NCBI GenBank assembly: GCA_963736305.1
Contig: CAVTOD010000006.1
Location: forward strand, 58,155-122,154
Length of the DNA stretch: 64,000 nucleotides
Reading direction: 5' to 3'
Source of the DNA: DASUPK01 sp963736305
Lineage (GTDB): Bacteria; Actinomycetota; Thermoleophilia; Solirubrobacterales; 70-9
The translations under genes and the position numbers were made by a program. This document shows positions 51,951 through 60,107 of this stretch, piece by piece. Position 1 is the first letter of the stretch; each line of letters opens with the position of its first letter. Under the pieces are notes generated by a model. It was not told where the DNA came from and searched no databases. It saw only the letters and a program-made list of their open reading frames with translations.

Positions 51951-53149
51951 GGCAGCTCGATCAGCTCACGGATCGCGTGGTAGGCGCTGGCCTGCGCCTC
52001 CTGGATCCTCGGGATGTGCTGCGAGGGGGTGACGATCACGTGGTCCGCCAGCCCCTCCGAGGCGACCCGGCCGCCGTCGTAGCCGACGAGCGCCACCGTC
52101 GCGAGCTCGCGGCGCCGCGCCTCGCCGAGCGCCTCGATCAGGTTGACCGAATTGCCGCTCGTCGAGATCGCGATCGCGACGTCCCCCGGGCGGCCGTAGG
52201 CGATCACCTGTCGCAGGAAGATGGCCGCCACCCCGATGTCGTTGGCGATCGCGGTCAAGATCGAGGGGTCCTCGGTCAGGTCCAGCGCCGCCCGAGCCGG
52301 CCAGCCCTGGGGCGCGCTCCGCAGGTCCGCGACGAGGTCCATTGCGTCAGTGGCGGACCCTCCATTGCCGAAGACGAGCGCCTTCCCGCCCGCATCGAAG
52401 ATCTCCCGGAGCGTCCTCGCTGCCGCGAGGAGCCCCTCCCTCCCCTCGGTCAGCGTGCGCTCGCGGAGCGCCCCGACCTCCTCCGATTTCATCAGCACGT
52501 TCGAGCGCACGTCCTCGAGCACGCCATCCAGGTCGGTCTCACCCTCGGACAGGAACGGATAGAGGAAGCTCGATCCGCCGGTGTCGTGCACTGGGCCCGC
52601 CTCCCGGCCCTCGAGCAGGCCACGGTGCTCGAAGAAGACGTGAACCAGCTCCCAGAGGACGTGGTACAGGGTCTCGGCCAGCTCCTGCCGCACGAACGGG
52701 TCCTCGCTCGGCGGCTCGAACTCCCATTCGGCCCCGCAGCGCGAGAACGCGATCGTCTGGCAGCCGCGCGTCCTAGCGGCCTTCAGCGCCTCCAGCGTCT
52801 CGGCGGATCCCGGCTCGTCGGTCCCGAACGCGATCACGATGTCGTCGTCCTCGGCGATCAGGTCGAACTGAACCGTGAGCGGGCCGCCCTCCCGGGCGAG
52901 GCCGATGGCCGGCAGCGCGCGCTTGCCGACGATCACCGGGTGCACGAACTCCACGGCGACGTGGCGGACGTCCGATCGGGCGGCGGGCGACAGTCCCAGG
53001 GCGATCAGCCTGCCCCCGCGGGCGAACCGCTCCGCCATGCGATGGCAGCAGAGGGCGACCCGCTCCGCCTCGGCCTCGAAGAAGCTCCGATTCGCCTCAG
53101 TCCGCTCCGCGAGCAGGGAGTCGAGTCGTCCCGCCGCGGCGACGGTCAA
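51947..53149 (-). CDS. Double SIS-domain protein in the hydrogenase operon
   Basis: This protein is about 400 aa. The C-terminal half is a GmhA/DiaA-like sugar isomerase domain with FGNGGSATDAMDLVADL and AIAISTSGNSVNLIEAL; the N-terminal half is a weaker SIS fold (RLIALGLSPAARSDVRHVAVEFVHP and IVIAFGTDEPGS). TTG 53149 overlaps the hypB stop (TTGA) and is favoured; ATG 53188 would overlap it by 43 bases. GmhA-like genes occur in other group 1h hydrogenase loci, but their role in maturation is not known. There are no lipopolysaccharide genes nearby. Confidence 0.82.
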   Translation of the reverse strand: MTVAAAGRLDSLLAERTEANRSFFEAEAERVALCCHRMAERFARGGRLIALGLSPAARSDVRHVAVEFVHPVIVGKRALPAIGLAREGGPLTVQFDLIAEDDDIVIAFGTDEPGSAETLEALKAARTRGCQTIAFSRCGAEWEFEPPSEDPFVRQELAETLYHVLWELVHVFFEHRGLLEGREAGPVHDTGGSSFLYPFLSEGETDLDGVLEDVRSNVLMKSEEVGALRERTLTEGREGLLAAARTLREIFDAGGKALVFGNGGSATDAMDLVADLRSAPQGWPARAALDLTEDPSILTAIANDIGVAAIFLRQVIAYGRPGDVAIAISTSGNSVNLIEALGEARRRELATVALVGYDGGRVASEGLADHVIVTPSQHIPRIQEAQASAYHAIRELIELP

Positions 53150-53823
53150 ACCGTGGCGGCCTCCCTCGCCGCGATGCCGGAGAGCCATTCACCGAACGCC
53201 TCGGTCCCCTCCCCCGTCCGCGCGCTGACCTCGATCACCTGAGCCGTAGGGTTGACCGAATCGAGGTTGTGCCGCAGCTTCTCCAGGTCGTACTCCAAGT
53301 GCGGAAGCAGATCGATCTTGTTGACGACCACGAGCTCACACGCTCGGAACATGAGCGGGTACTTGAGGGGCTTGTCCTCGCCCTCGGTCACGGAGCAGAT
53401 CATCGCCCGCGCATCCTCACCCACCCTGAACTCCGCCGGGCAGACGAGGTTCCCGACGTTCTCGATTACCAGCAGGTCGAGCTGATCGAGGTCGAGGTCC
53501 CCGAGCGCCGAGCGGACCATGTTGGCATCGAGATGACACTCGCCTCCGAATCCGGCCTCGGTATTGAGCTGGACGACCGGGAGATGCAGGTGGGCGATCC
53601 GGTCGGCGTCCATCGATCCCTGAACGTCTCCCTCCAGGACCCCGACACTGGCGTCGAGCCCGGGCAGCGTCGCCTCCAGCAGCGTGGTCTTGCCGGCGCC
53701 CGGAGCGGACATCAGGTTGACCACCCGCACGCCGGCGTGGTCGAAGTCATGCCGGTTCGCCGCGGCGATCGTCGTATTGGCGTCGAGTGCGTCCTCGGCG
53801 ACCTTCACCTTGGTGCGATGCAT
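53146..53823 (-). CDS. hypB: Hydrogenase nickel insertion GTPase HypB
   Basis: In this 225 aa GTPase, Walker A is SAPGAGKTTLLE (39-50), the switch and metal region LNTEAGFGGECHLDANMV (Cys and His for Ni/Zn at the dimer interface), and the guanine motif VVNKIDLL. There is no N-terminal CxxCGC nickel motif and no His-rich stretch, so storage is not expected. ATG 53823 has GAGGAGG upstream and overlaps the hypA end by 19 bases. Confidence 0.95.
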   Translation of the reverse strand: MHRTKVKVAEDALDANTTIAAANRHDFDHAGVRVVNLMSAPGAGKTTLLEATLPGLDASVGVLEGDVQGSMDADRIAHLHLPVVQLNTEAGFGGECHLDANMVRSALGDLDLDQLDLLVIENVGNLVCPAEFRVGEDARAMICSVTEGEDKPLKYPLMFRACELVVVNKIDLLPHLEYDLEKLRHNLDSVNPTAQVIEVSARTGEGTEAFGEWLSGIAAREAATV

Positions 53824-54170
53824 CCGGCCTCCTCGTTCTCGTTGACCTCGATCGAATCCACCTCGAACTCCGTGCCGCTGATCACCTCGACGTCGCTCCC
53901 GGAGCATGACGGACACCGGAAGTCGGGCAGATCCAGATCCCAGCGCTGGTCGCAGGTGTTGCATCGAAGACGCGCGGGGAGCAGCTCCTGCTCGAGGGTG
54001 GCTCCCTCGCAAACCGTGTCCCGCGAGCAGATCCCGAAGTAGAACTCCAGGGACTCGGGAACGACCTGCCGCAGGCCGCCGATCCGCATCTGTACGGAGA
54101 TCACCCGGCGGCCATCGGCGTGCCTCTCCACCGTCTCGACGATCCCGGTCGCAAGTGAGAGCTCGTGCAT
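53805..54170 (-). CDS. hypA: Hydrogenase nickel metallochaperone HypA
   Basis: This 121 aa protein starts MHELSLATGIVETVE, with the essential N-terminal His2 nickel site. The zinc domain has RCNTCDQRW and RCPSCSGSD Cys pairs. It works with HypB in nickel delivery to the large subunit. It starts 2 bases after the protease gene and overlaps hypB. Confidence 0.95.
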   Translation of the reverse strand: MHELSLATGIVETVERHADGRRVISVQMRIGGLRQVVPESLEFYFGICSRDTVCEGATLEQELLPARLRCNTCDQRWDLDLPDFRCPSCSGSDVEVISGTEFEVDSIEVNENEEAGCIAPR

Positions 54171-54172
54171 CG

Positions 54173-54745
54173 CTAGCTTGGCTCGTAGGCGGCGTCCGAC
54201 TGCAGCTTGTTGAGCTCCTCGAGCACGACGCCGGCCGCCCGGTCAACGGCGGCCCTGACAGGCTCGCTCAGCTCCAAGGCAAGGGTCTCGACGTCGGCGG
54301 GCTCGCAGCCGACCACCACGACCTTCCCCGGCCAGCCGTGGACCGTCTTGACGAAGCGCAGTACCGTCTGCGGGTCCATGCCGTGCGGGCTGATCGCCTC
54401 GCCGTCCTCGATCGGCTTGATCTCGCTCGGGTCGGGCTCGATCACGTAGACGTCCCCCGGCTCACCGCCCTGCTGGCTGACGTCGACCAGCACCATCGCG
54501 TGGTAGCCCCGCATCACCTCGTAGGCGAGGTCGAGGCCTCCCGAGCCGAAGTCCTGCACGTGGACGCCGGGGGGCACCCCCTTCTCCATCAGCCGAATGA
54601 CCACGTGACCGCCGAAGCCATCGTCCCCGAGCCAGGCGTTGCCGACGCCGGCCACCAGGATCTGCTTCTCCATCTCGGGCAGCTCCGGCTCCTGCAGCGT
54701 GTCCAGGTCCGGCATCCGCGGCTCGTGTTCGGGCATCCGATTCAT
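54173..54745 (-). CDS. Hydrogenase maturation protease (HyaD/HybD family)
   Basis: This 190 aa endopeptidase has ILVAGVGNAWLGDDGFGGHVV with the nickel-probing Asp, FGSGGLDLAYEVMRGYHAMVLVDVS, then SPHGMDPQTVLRFVK with His. It removes the short C-terminal tail of the large subunit after nickel insertion; the large subunit here has a ~20-residue tail after its last ligand motif. An N-terminal acidic extension of about 25 residues is unusual. It overlaps the upstream gene by 4 bases. Confidence 0.92.
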   Translation of the reverse strand: MNRMPEHEPRMPDLDTLQEPELPEMEKQILVAGVGNAWLGDDGFGGHVVIRLMEKGVPPGVHVQDFGSGGLDLAYEVMRGYHAMVLVDVSQQGGEPGDVYVIEPDPSEIKPIEDGEAISPHGMDPQTVLRFVKTVHGWPGKVVVVGCEPADVETLALELSEPVRAAVDRAAGVVLEELNKLQSDAAYEPS

Positions 54746-55938
54746 GCTCTCACCGGCTCGACCTCGTCGGCGAAGAAGAAGAGGTATCGCCCGGTCTCGC
54801 GCAATAGATCCTGCCCGGGGTCGTCGTCGACCGTGACGCCCAGGTAGACGCGATCGTCGTAGCCCCGGTAGATCCTCTCGACGGTCGCCGTGCGGCCGTG
54901 GAGGATCTTGTCGTAGACGTCGCCATCGGTCCCGGGCCGCAGGACGATCTTGTCTCCAAGGCGCACGACGGCGCCGTTGGCCGAGGTCTCCGTCTCGCCC
55001 TTGATCTCGTCGATGTCGGCCGGCGGCGTCGGGGGGTGCCCGTTCGAGCCGGCAGACTCGTCCGCGTCGGGCTCCTTGAAGGTCAGCCTGCCGTGCAGGT
55101 TCATGATGTCGTCGCCGGTGGCGGAGGCAGCGCGGTCGATCATCTCCCTGACCGCCGGATCCTGGCCCGAGATCTGATCGCGCTCGTCCTCGCTGAGCGC
55201 ATGCACATGAAGGAGGAGGGCCTCCTCGATCTCGGTGTTGTCGAACAGGTTGCCGAGGCTCTCCGGCGCGAGCTCCGGGTGATCCGGGAGCACGATGGCG
55301 GCCCCGAGGATCGCCTCGTCCCCCTCGCCGACCAGCACCGGATAGGTGTTGAGCGGCCGGTTGCCGGCGACCGCCTCCCCTTCCGGGCCCTCGCGCTCGA
55401 GCGGCGAGACGAAGCTTCCCCCGCTCACCTGGACCAGTGGATGGGTCGAGATCAGGCTGCGGCGCAGAGCATCACCGCGGCTGGTCCCGCCGGGATCACC
55501 GGCCAGCTCGGTCTCGTTGTGCACGCAGACCCTGATGCGAGTCAGACCCGGCGAGATCGGCTCGGCGCGCATGGCGACCCGGCCGCGGAGGGCGCCGCCC
55601 TCGTCGAGCTCGAAGCTGAACTCGCGGCGAAGTCGCTCGCGCGCCAGCTCTCCGAGGGCGACCGGGCCAAGGTCGATCTCGCGATCGGCGGCCTCATGGC
55701 GCTCGCCGGAGGACTGGAGGAAGAGGACGTCGGCCTCCACGCTGGCGTCGGGGCCACCCCGCAACACGGTCTCCAGCCGCAGCATCGAGAACGCCGCGGG
55801 CTGGGAGTCGGCGTACGCGGGCGGATAGACGATTCCGAAGGGCGTCGGGGTCGCGTTCTTGACGCCGGGCGTGTACGGGTACAGGGCATAGCCCTCGTAG
55901 AGCAGCGAACGGACCAGCTCCTCGAAGCGCTCATCCAT
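54742..55938 (-). CDS. Conserved hydrogenase-operon protein, unknown function
   Basis: In this 398 aa protein, ATG 55938 (MDERFEELVRSLLYEGYALYPYTPG) overlaps the DUF6084 stop by 8 bases and is preferred to a longer frame. The N-terminal part has PFGIVYPPAYADSQP and a strand-rich domain with FSFELDEGGALRGRV; the C-terminal ~90 residues look like a small beta barrel (VVRLGDKIVLRPGTDGDVYDKI). Proteins beginning this way recur in group 1h hydrogenase operons. No enzyme motif was recognised. It may be an assembly or electron-transfer partner. Confidence 0.75.
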   Translation of the reverse strand: MDERFEELVRSLLYEGYALYPYTPGVKNATPTPFGIVYPPAYADSQPAAFSMLRLETVLRGGPDASVEADVLFLQSSGERHEAADREIDLGPVALGELARERLRREFSFELDEGGALRGRVAMRAEPISPGLTRIRVCVHNETELAGDPGGTSRGDALRRSLISTHPLVQVSGGSFVSPLEREGPEGEAVAGNRPLNTYPVLVGEGDEAILGAAIVLPDHPELAPESLGNLFDNTEIEEALLLHVHALSEDERDQISGQDPAVREMIDRAASATGDDIMNLHGRLTFKEPDADESAGSNGHPPTPPADIDEIKGETETSANGAVVRLGDKIVLRPGTDGDVYDKILHGRTATVERIYRGYDDRVYLGVTVDDDPGQDLLRETGRYLFFFADEVEPVRA

Positions 55939-56683
55939 CCGCGGAGTCCTCCTCGAGCAGGCCGGCGATCGCCGCATCCAGCGTGGGCGCTCCCCGGCTG
56001 ACCTTCAGTCGCTGGAGGGCGTCGAGCGTGTCCCTGTGAACCGGGACCCACCCGCGATACGGGTAGTAGGAGTCGATCATCTCCTTCCAGACGGCGATCG
56101 GCATCGAGAAGTCCGCGGCGCTGTCCCAAGGGACCTGAACGACCTGGAGCCGTCCCTCGTCGCCCGAGTAGTAGATGCTGCCGTTGAAGTGAAAGGCGAG
56201 CGGAACCTCGCCATCGGTGACGGAGTGGAAGTACTTGGCGCCGGCCAGCTCGACGTCGTAGTTGCAGAGCACCGGGATGTCCACCGCGGTCGATCCCCTG
56301 AATGACGGGATCAGGATGCTCTCGATCGTCCAGAGCATGCGCTGGGCGCTGGTCGACCAGCGATGCGGCTCACCGAACAGCTCCGTCAGCTTCTCCTTCG
56401 TCTGCTCGTCGTAGCGCCGCTTGGCAGGCTGGATCTGGATCTGAACGGAGAGGCCCGCCATGAAGACCTCGCGGTCCGAGTCGTCGCTCACGTCAAGGGT
56501 GAAGGCGAGCGTCGGCGCGGCGGCGTGCTCGATAGCCCTGACGGCGCTCACCTCGAGCGAGAGGCCGGGCTGCCCGGGCAGCGGGCCGGTCTCGGGTGCC
56601 CCGCGCTCCGACGTGTCGCCCTCGACCTCGGGCGGCCGTGGATGCGGCACGGACCCGTTGCCGATCGTGTTCGCCTCGCTCAT
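55931..56683 (-). CDS. DUF6084 family protein of the hydrogenase operon
   Basis: In this 250 aa protein a Pro/Glu-rich N-terminus is followed by a strand-rich domain: FTLDVSDDSDREVFMAGLSVQIQIQP, FGEPHRWSTSAQRMLWTIE, IPVLCNYDVELAGAKYFHS and FHFNGSIYYSG, ending WKEMIDSYYPYRGWVPV. This is the DUF6084 pattern as I recognise it, found with actinobacterial hydrogenases. Its role is unknown. The start overlaps DUF5947 by 4 bases. Confidence 0.78.
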   Translation of the reverse strand: MSEANTIGNGSVPHPRPPEVEGDTSERGAPETGPLPGQPGLSLEVSAVRAIEHAAAPTLAFTLDVSDDSDREVFMAGLSVQIQIQPAKRRYDEQTKEKLTELFGEPHRWSTSAQRMLWTIESILIPSFRGSTAVDIPVLCNYDVELAGAKYFHSVTDGEVPLAFHFNGSIYYSGDEGRLQVVQVPWDSAADFSMPIAVWKEMIDSYYPYRGWVPVHRDTLDALQRLKVSRGAPTLDAAIAGLLEEDSADG

Positions 56684-57363
56684 CCGAGCTCCCTCGATCG
56701 AGCGCGAAGGCGATCGAAGAACGCCGGCACCTCACGCTCGATCGCAGCGCCGCCGGAGATTCCATCCCAGTTCACCTTGACGGCCCCGACCAGCCCGTAG
56801 CACTCGTCGATCGGTGCGATCACGAACTCATCGGGTTCCGAGATGCGGTTGACGACCAGTGCCTCGGCATCGGGCTCGAGACCCTTCAGGACCGGGTTCA
56901 GGGCGGTCAGGTCCTCCCAGGCGGCGAGCTGCAGCTCGGATTCGGTCGCCCCGGCGGGGCTCGGGTACATCGCCACCATTCCGTCGACGGAGCTGCTGTA
57001 CAGGAAGAACGCGAGCCCGATCGGTACCTCGAGACGAGCCCACAGCTCGTCCGGGAGGGTGAAGCCATCGAGCCAGACGACCCTGCTGCCGGTCGGACGC
57101 AGCTCGGGATCGCCCGATCGCTGTGCCCAACAGGTGGCGCACACACAGAGGATGCGCCGGTCACCGAGATGTAGGAGGTGCTCGTGCTTCGGCGGGACCT
57201 CGACCCCGCAGAGATCGCAGGCCTCGTCGGGGACGGGCTGCGCCGGGGTTGGGATCTGCGTCGCCCCCGCGGGGCCTCGCCGGAGGCCACGCAGGCCGGT
57301 GACCACGTTCGCCCGCCTCCGGGCCGCCACCTTGCCGTCGATGGCACGCCCGTTTCCGCTCAT
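56680..57363 (-). CDS. DUF5947 family protein of the hydrogenase operon
   Basis: In this 227 aa protein a basic N-terminus precedes CDLCGVEVPPKHEHLLHL and ILCVCATCWAQR, a Cys4-type site probably for zinc or iron. The rest has VIGLAF-like hydrophobic strands, YPSPAGATESEL, and a C-terminal DECYGLVGAVKVNWDGISGGAAIEREV. This fits DUF5947, linked with group 1h hydrogenases in actinobacteria. It overlaps the NifU-like gene by 4 bases. A role in metal cluster handling is a guess. Confidence 0.78.
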   Translation of the reverse strand: MSGNGRAIDGKVAARRRANVVTGLRGLRRGPAGATQIPTPAQPVPDEACDLCGVEVPPKHEHLLHLGDRRILCVCATCWAQRSGDPELRPTGSRVVWLDGFTLPDELWARLEVPIGLAFFLYSSSVDGMVAMYPSPAGATESELQLAAWEDLTALNPVLKGLEPDAEALVVNRISEPDEFVIAPIDECYGLVGAVKVNWDGISGGAAIEREVPAFFDRLRARSRELG

Positions 57364-58265
57364 CCCGCCAGCGCCACCCTCACCCCCTGATCCTCCGACG
57401 CGAGGAGGGGGACCGGGCCGAGATGGAGCTTGTCGTCGTCAAGGGAGCGTCCGGCACGCGGAAGGAAATACTGGCGGCCGCAGCCGGGGCAGGTGAGCAT
57501 CCCCTGGTCGAGCTCGGCGGCCGCGATGGAGCCCTCGCATCCCGGGCAGGAGTCGAGGTAGGCGAGCAGCGAGCCCTCGACCCTCGCCACGACGATCGGG
57601 GTGCCGTCCACATCGATCCTCGCGAGTGCGTCCTCGCCGAGCCCATCCACCTCACCGTTGAGCGGATGCCAGCCCGAGGAACCGGGCGGCGGCGGGACGG
57701 CGGCGTCTCCGTTGCCGTTCGCCATCGGCAGTGGCGTCCCGGTCACCGGGTTGAGCAGATCCTGCTCCAGCCCCTCGACCTCGATTCCGAGCAGGTCGGG
57801 AGCGGCCTCGTCGAGTGCGGTCTTGATGGCCAGCTCCAGCGTCGACGAGGACGCTGGACAGCCGTCGCAACTTCCCTCCAGGCGGATGCGGGCGACACCG
57901 TCGGCCAGCGAGATCAGCTCGACGTTGCCACCGTGAGACCCCATGTACGGCCGGACATCGTCGAGTGCCTCGTTCACCCGGTCCTGGATGGGAACGGGAT
58001 AGAGGTCGTGGATCAGCATGAGGCTGCCGACCACACCGTCGCCGGCAAGCCGCTCCGAGATCGGAGCAGCGTCCTCGCCGGCTTCGTCCAGGATCTCCAC
58101 GATCCGGGTGAGGCCGTGGCCGTACATCTCCATCACCGCAGCTATTAGGTCCTCGGAGATCCTCCGAGCGACCGGGTCGGGCAGCATCTCGACCTGGGCG
58201 GTCAGCTCCTCGACCCTCTGGATCAGGGCCTCGGGGCTGACCACGCCTTCTCTGTCACCGGGCAT
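57360..58265 (-). CDS. NifU-like protein with Rieske-like Cys4 C-terminal domain
   Basis: This 301 aa protein has a helical N-terminal part (to ~95), then a NifU C-terminal domain VRPYMGSHGGNVELISL and GSCDGCPASSSTL with C-x2-C for Fe-S assembly. The last ~100 residues resemble a Rieske domain, but DSCPGCEGS and LTCPGCGRQY replace both ligand His with Cys. It could donate clusters to the hydrogenase or carry electrons. It is placed directly after the large subunit gene. Confidence 0.85.
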   Translation of the reverse strand: MPGDREGVVSPEALIQRVEELTAQVEMLPDPVARRISEDLIAAVMEMYGHGLTRIVEILDEAGEDAAPISERLAGDGVVGSLMLIHDLYPVPIQDRVNEALDDVRPYMGSHGGNVELISLADGVARIRLEGSCDGCPASSSTLELAIKTALDEAAPDLLGIEVEGLEQDLLNPVTGTPLPMANGNGDAAVPPPPGSSGWHPLNGEVDGLGEDALARIDVDGTPIVVARVEGSLLAYLDSCPGCEGSIAAAELDQGMLTCPGCGRQYFLPRAGRSLDDDKLHLGPVPLLASEDQGVRVALAG

Positions 58266-58287
58266 AGGCTGACCTTCCTCCGCCGGC

Positions 58288-60072
58288 TCAGGACATGCCG
58301 GTCGGCGTGTGGGTCACCTTTCGGACCTGGCCGCCCCGGCCGTTGTACATGTGGACTCCGCACGGCAGGCACGGATCGAAGCTCCGCACCGCCCGCATGA
58401 TGTCCACGCCCTTGAAGTTCTCCGGGCCGTTCTCCTCGAAGATCGGCGTGTTCTGCACCGCATCCTCGTACGGGCCCGGGGTCCCGTAGGTATCCCTCGG
58501 GTTGCTGTTCCAGGGCGTCGGCGGGTAGGGCTGGTAGTTCGCCACCTTCCCGTCGCGGATCACCATGTGGTGGGAGAGCACGCCGCGGGCCGCTTCGCAG
58601 AACCCGACCGAGATCGCCTCGTTCGGGACCTTGAAGTCGTTCCAGGACTTCGTCCGGCCCTCGCGGACCTCGGTGAGCGCCCTCTCCAGGTTGTGGAGAG
58701 CGATCAGCGCCGAGTAGGCCTCGTGGTAGGTCCGGGCGCGATCGCGCTCGATCGCGTTGGACTTCTCCGGAATTTTCCATTCGAGCTCCATCTCGGGCTT
58801 CGAGGCCGTCCGCGGCAGCACCATCTTGATGCTCTCGCCCGTCGCCTTCGCGTAGCCGAAGTCGACCAGGCCGGCCTTCGCGGTGACCCACGAGCGCGCG
58901 AATGGACCGCCGCCCGTGTCGCAGGCCACGTAGGCGTCGTTGCGCTCGTCGTAGATGCGAGGCGAGGCGACCCAGCTGTACTTGTCCTGGAAGTCGCGCT
59001 TCTGCGGCTTCGGCAGGGTGACCTTGTTCCACGGGTGGCGCTTGTCGACCGGGTTGCCGAGCGGATCCTGCGTGACGAATGTCTCCTCGTTCGTCCAGTC
59101 GTCGAAGTACGAGCTGCCGAGCAGGATCCGGATCATCAGGTTGATCTCGACGAGGTCCGTCGTGATCAGCTCGCCCTTGAGCACGACCCCGGGGGTGATG
59201 TAGCGCTTCCGCCCCCAGTCGGTCATGTTCCGGTAGTCGTAGTCGACATAGTCGGGGTCGTCGAAGTACCCCCAGCAGACCAGGTCGGTGTCGCGGTAGC
59301 CGACCATGTCGTACCCCGGCAACTCCTGAAGGAAGAAGTCGTAGAGGTCGTCGTGCATCGGCACGGCGCGCTTGACGTAGTCGATGTAACGCATCAGCCG
59401 CACGTAGTAGTCCGTGCAGGTCTGATGGGTGATGTCCACCGAGACCCCGCCGGGCATGATCGTCGACGGGTGGGTGTGCCGGCCGCCGAACAGGCAGTAC
59501 ATCTCCCGCGTGTAGCGCGCCACCTGGAGGGTCTCCAGGTAGAAGTCGCCGGTGAACGGGTTGAGCGCCCGCATGATGTCCGCGATCGTCTTGTAGCCAT
59601 GGACGTCGGAACCGGGCGCCGCCGTCGACTCGGCCTTCTGCAGCAGTGAAGGGTTCGTCTCCTTGACCATCTGCTCGCAGAAGTCCACGTTCGCCATGCA
59701 GTCGTTGAAGATCGCGTGGTCGAACATGTAGTCGGCCGTCTCGGCGAGGTTGTAGCCGAGGTCTCCCAGGACCGGCGGCTTCACCCCGTAGGCCATGTTC
59801 TGGTTGAGACACGACGTGGTGCAGTGGTTGTCACCGCAGATGCCGCAGATACGGCTGGTGATGAAATGCGCGTCACGAGGGTCGATGCCCTTCATGAAGA
59901 TGTCGAAGCCGCGGAAGATCATCGAGGTCGAATAAGCCTTCTCCACCTTCTTGGCGTCGAAGTCGATCTCCGTGTGAATCCCGAGGCTGCCGACGATCCG
60001 CGTGATCGGATCCCAGGACATCTCCTTGACGGCGACCCGCTTCGATGTGCTGGGAGTTTCGGTGGTTGCCAT
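58288..60072 (-). CDS. hhyL: [NiFe]-hydrogenase large subunit, group 1h/5 type
   Basis: This 594 aa catalytic subunit has N-terminal motif L1 RICGICGDNH (74-83) and C-terminal L2 DPCLPCGVH (566-574), which supply the four Cys that bind Ni-Fe. About 20 residues follow L2 and should be removed by the protease encoded downstream. The sequence style (SWDPITRIVGSLGIHTEID) and the gene set match group 1h, which oxidises trace H2 in air. ATG 60072 follows GGAGAGAGAGAAGAA. Confidence 0.95.
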   Translation of the reverse strand: MATTETPSTSKRVAVKEMSWDPITRIVGSLGIHTEIDFDAKKVEKAYSTSMIFRGFDIFMKGIDPRDAHFITSRICGICGDNHCTTSCLNQNMAYGVKPPVLGDLGYNLAETADYMFDHAIFNDCMANVDFCEQMVKETNPSLLQKAESTAAPGSDVHGYKTIADIMRALNPFTGDFYLETLQVARYTREMYCLFGGRHTHPSTIMPGGVSVDITHQTCTDYYVRLMRYIDYVKRAVPMHDDLYDFFLQELPGYDMVGYRDTDLVCWGYFDDPDYVDYDYRNMTDWGRKRYITPGVVLKGELITTDLVEINLMIRILLGSSYFDDWTNEETFVTQDPLGNPVDKRHPWNKVTLPKPQKRDFQDKYSWVASPRIYDERNDAYVACDTGGGPFARSWVTAKAGLVDFGYAKATGESIKMVLPRTASKPEMELEWKIPEKSNAIERDRARTYHEAYSALIALHNLERALTEVREGRTKSWNDFKVPNEAISVGFCEAARGVLSHHMVIRDGKVANYQPYPPTPWNSNPRDTYGTPGPYEDAVQNTPIFEENGPENFKGVDIMRAVRSFDPCLPCGVHMYNGRGGQVRKVTHTPTGMS

Positions 60073-60107
60073 TTCTTCTCTCTCTCCTCTTGTCGAAGTT
60101 GATCGCC

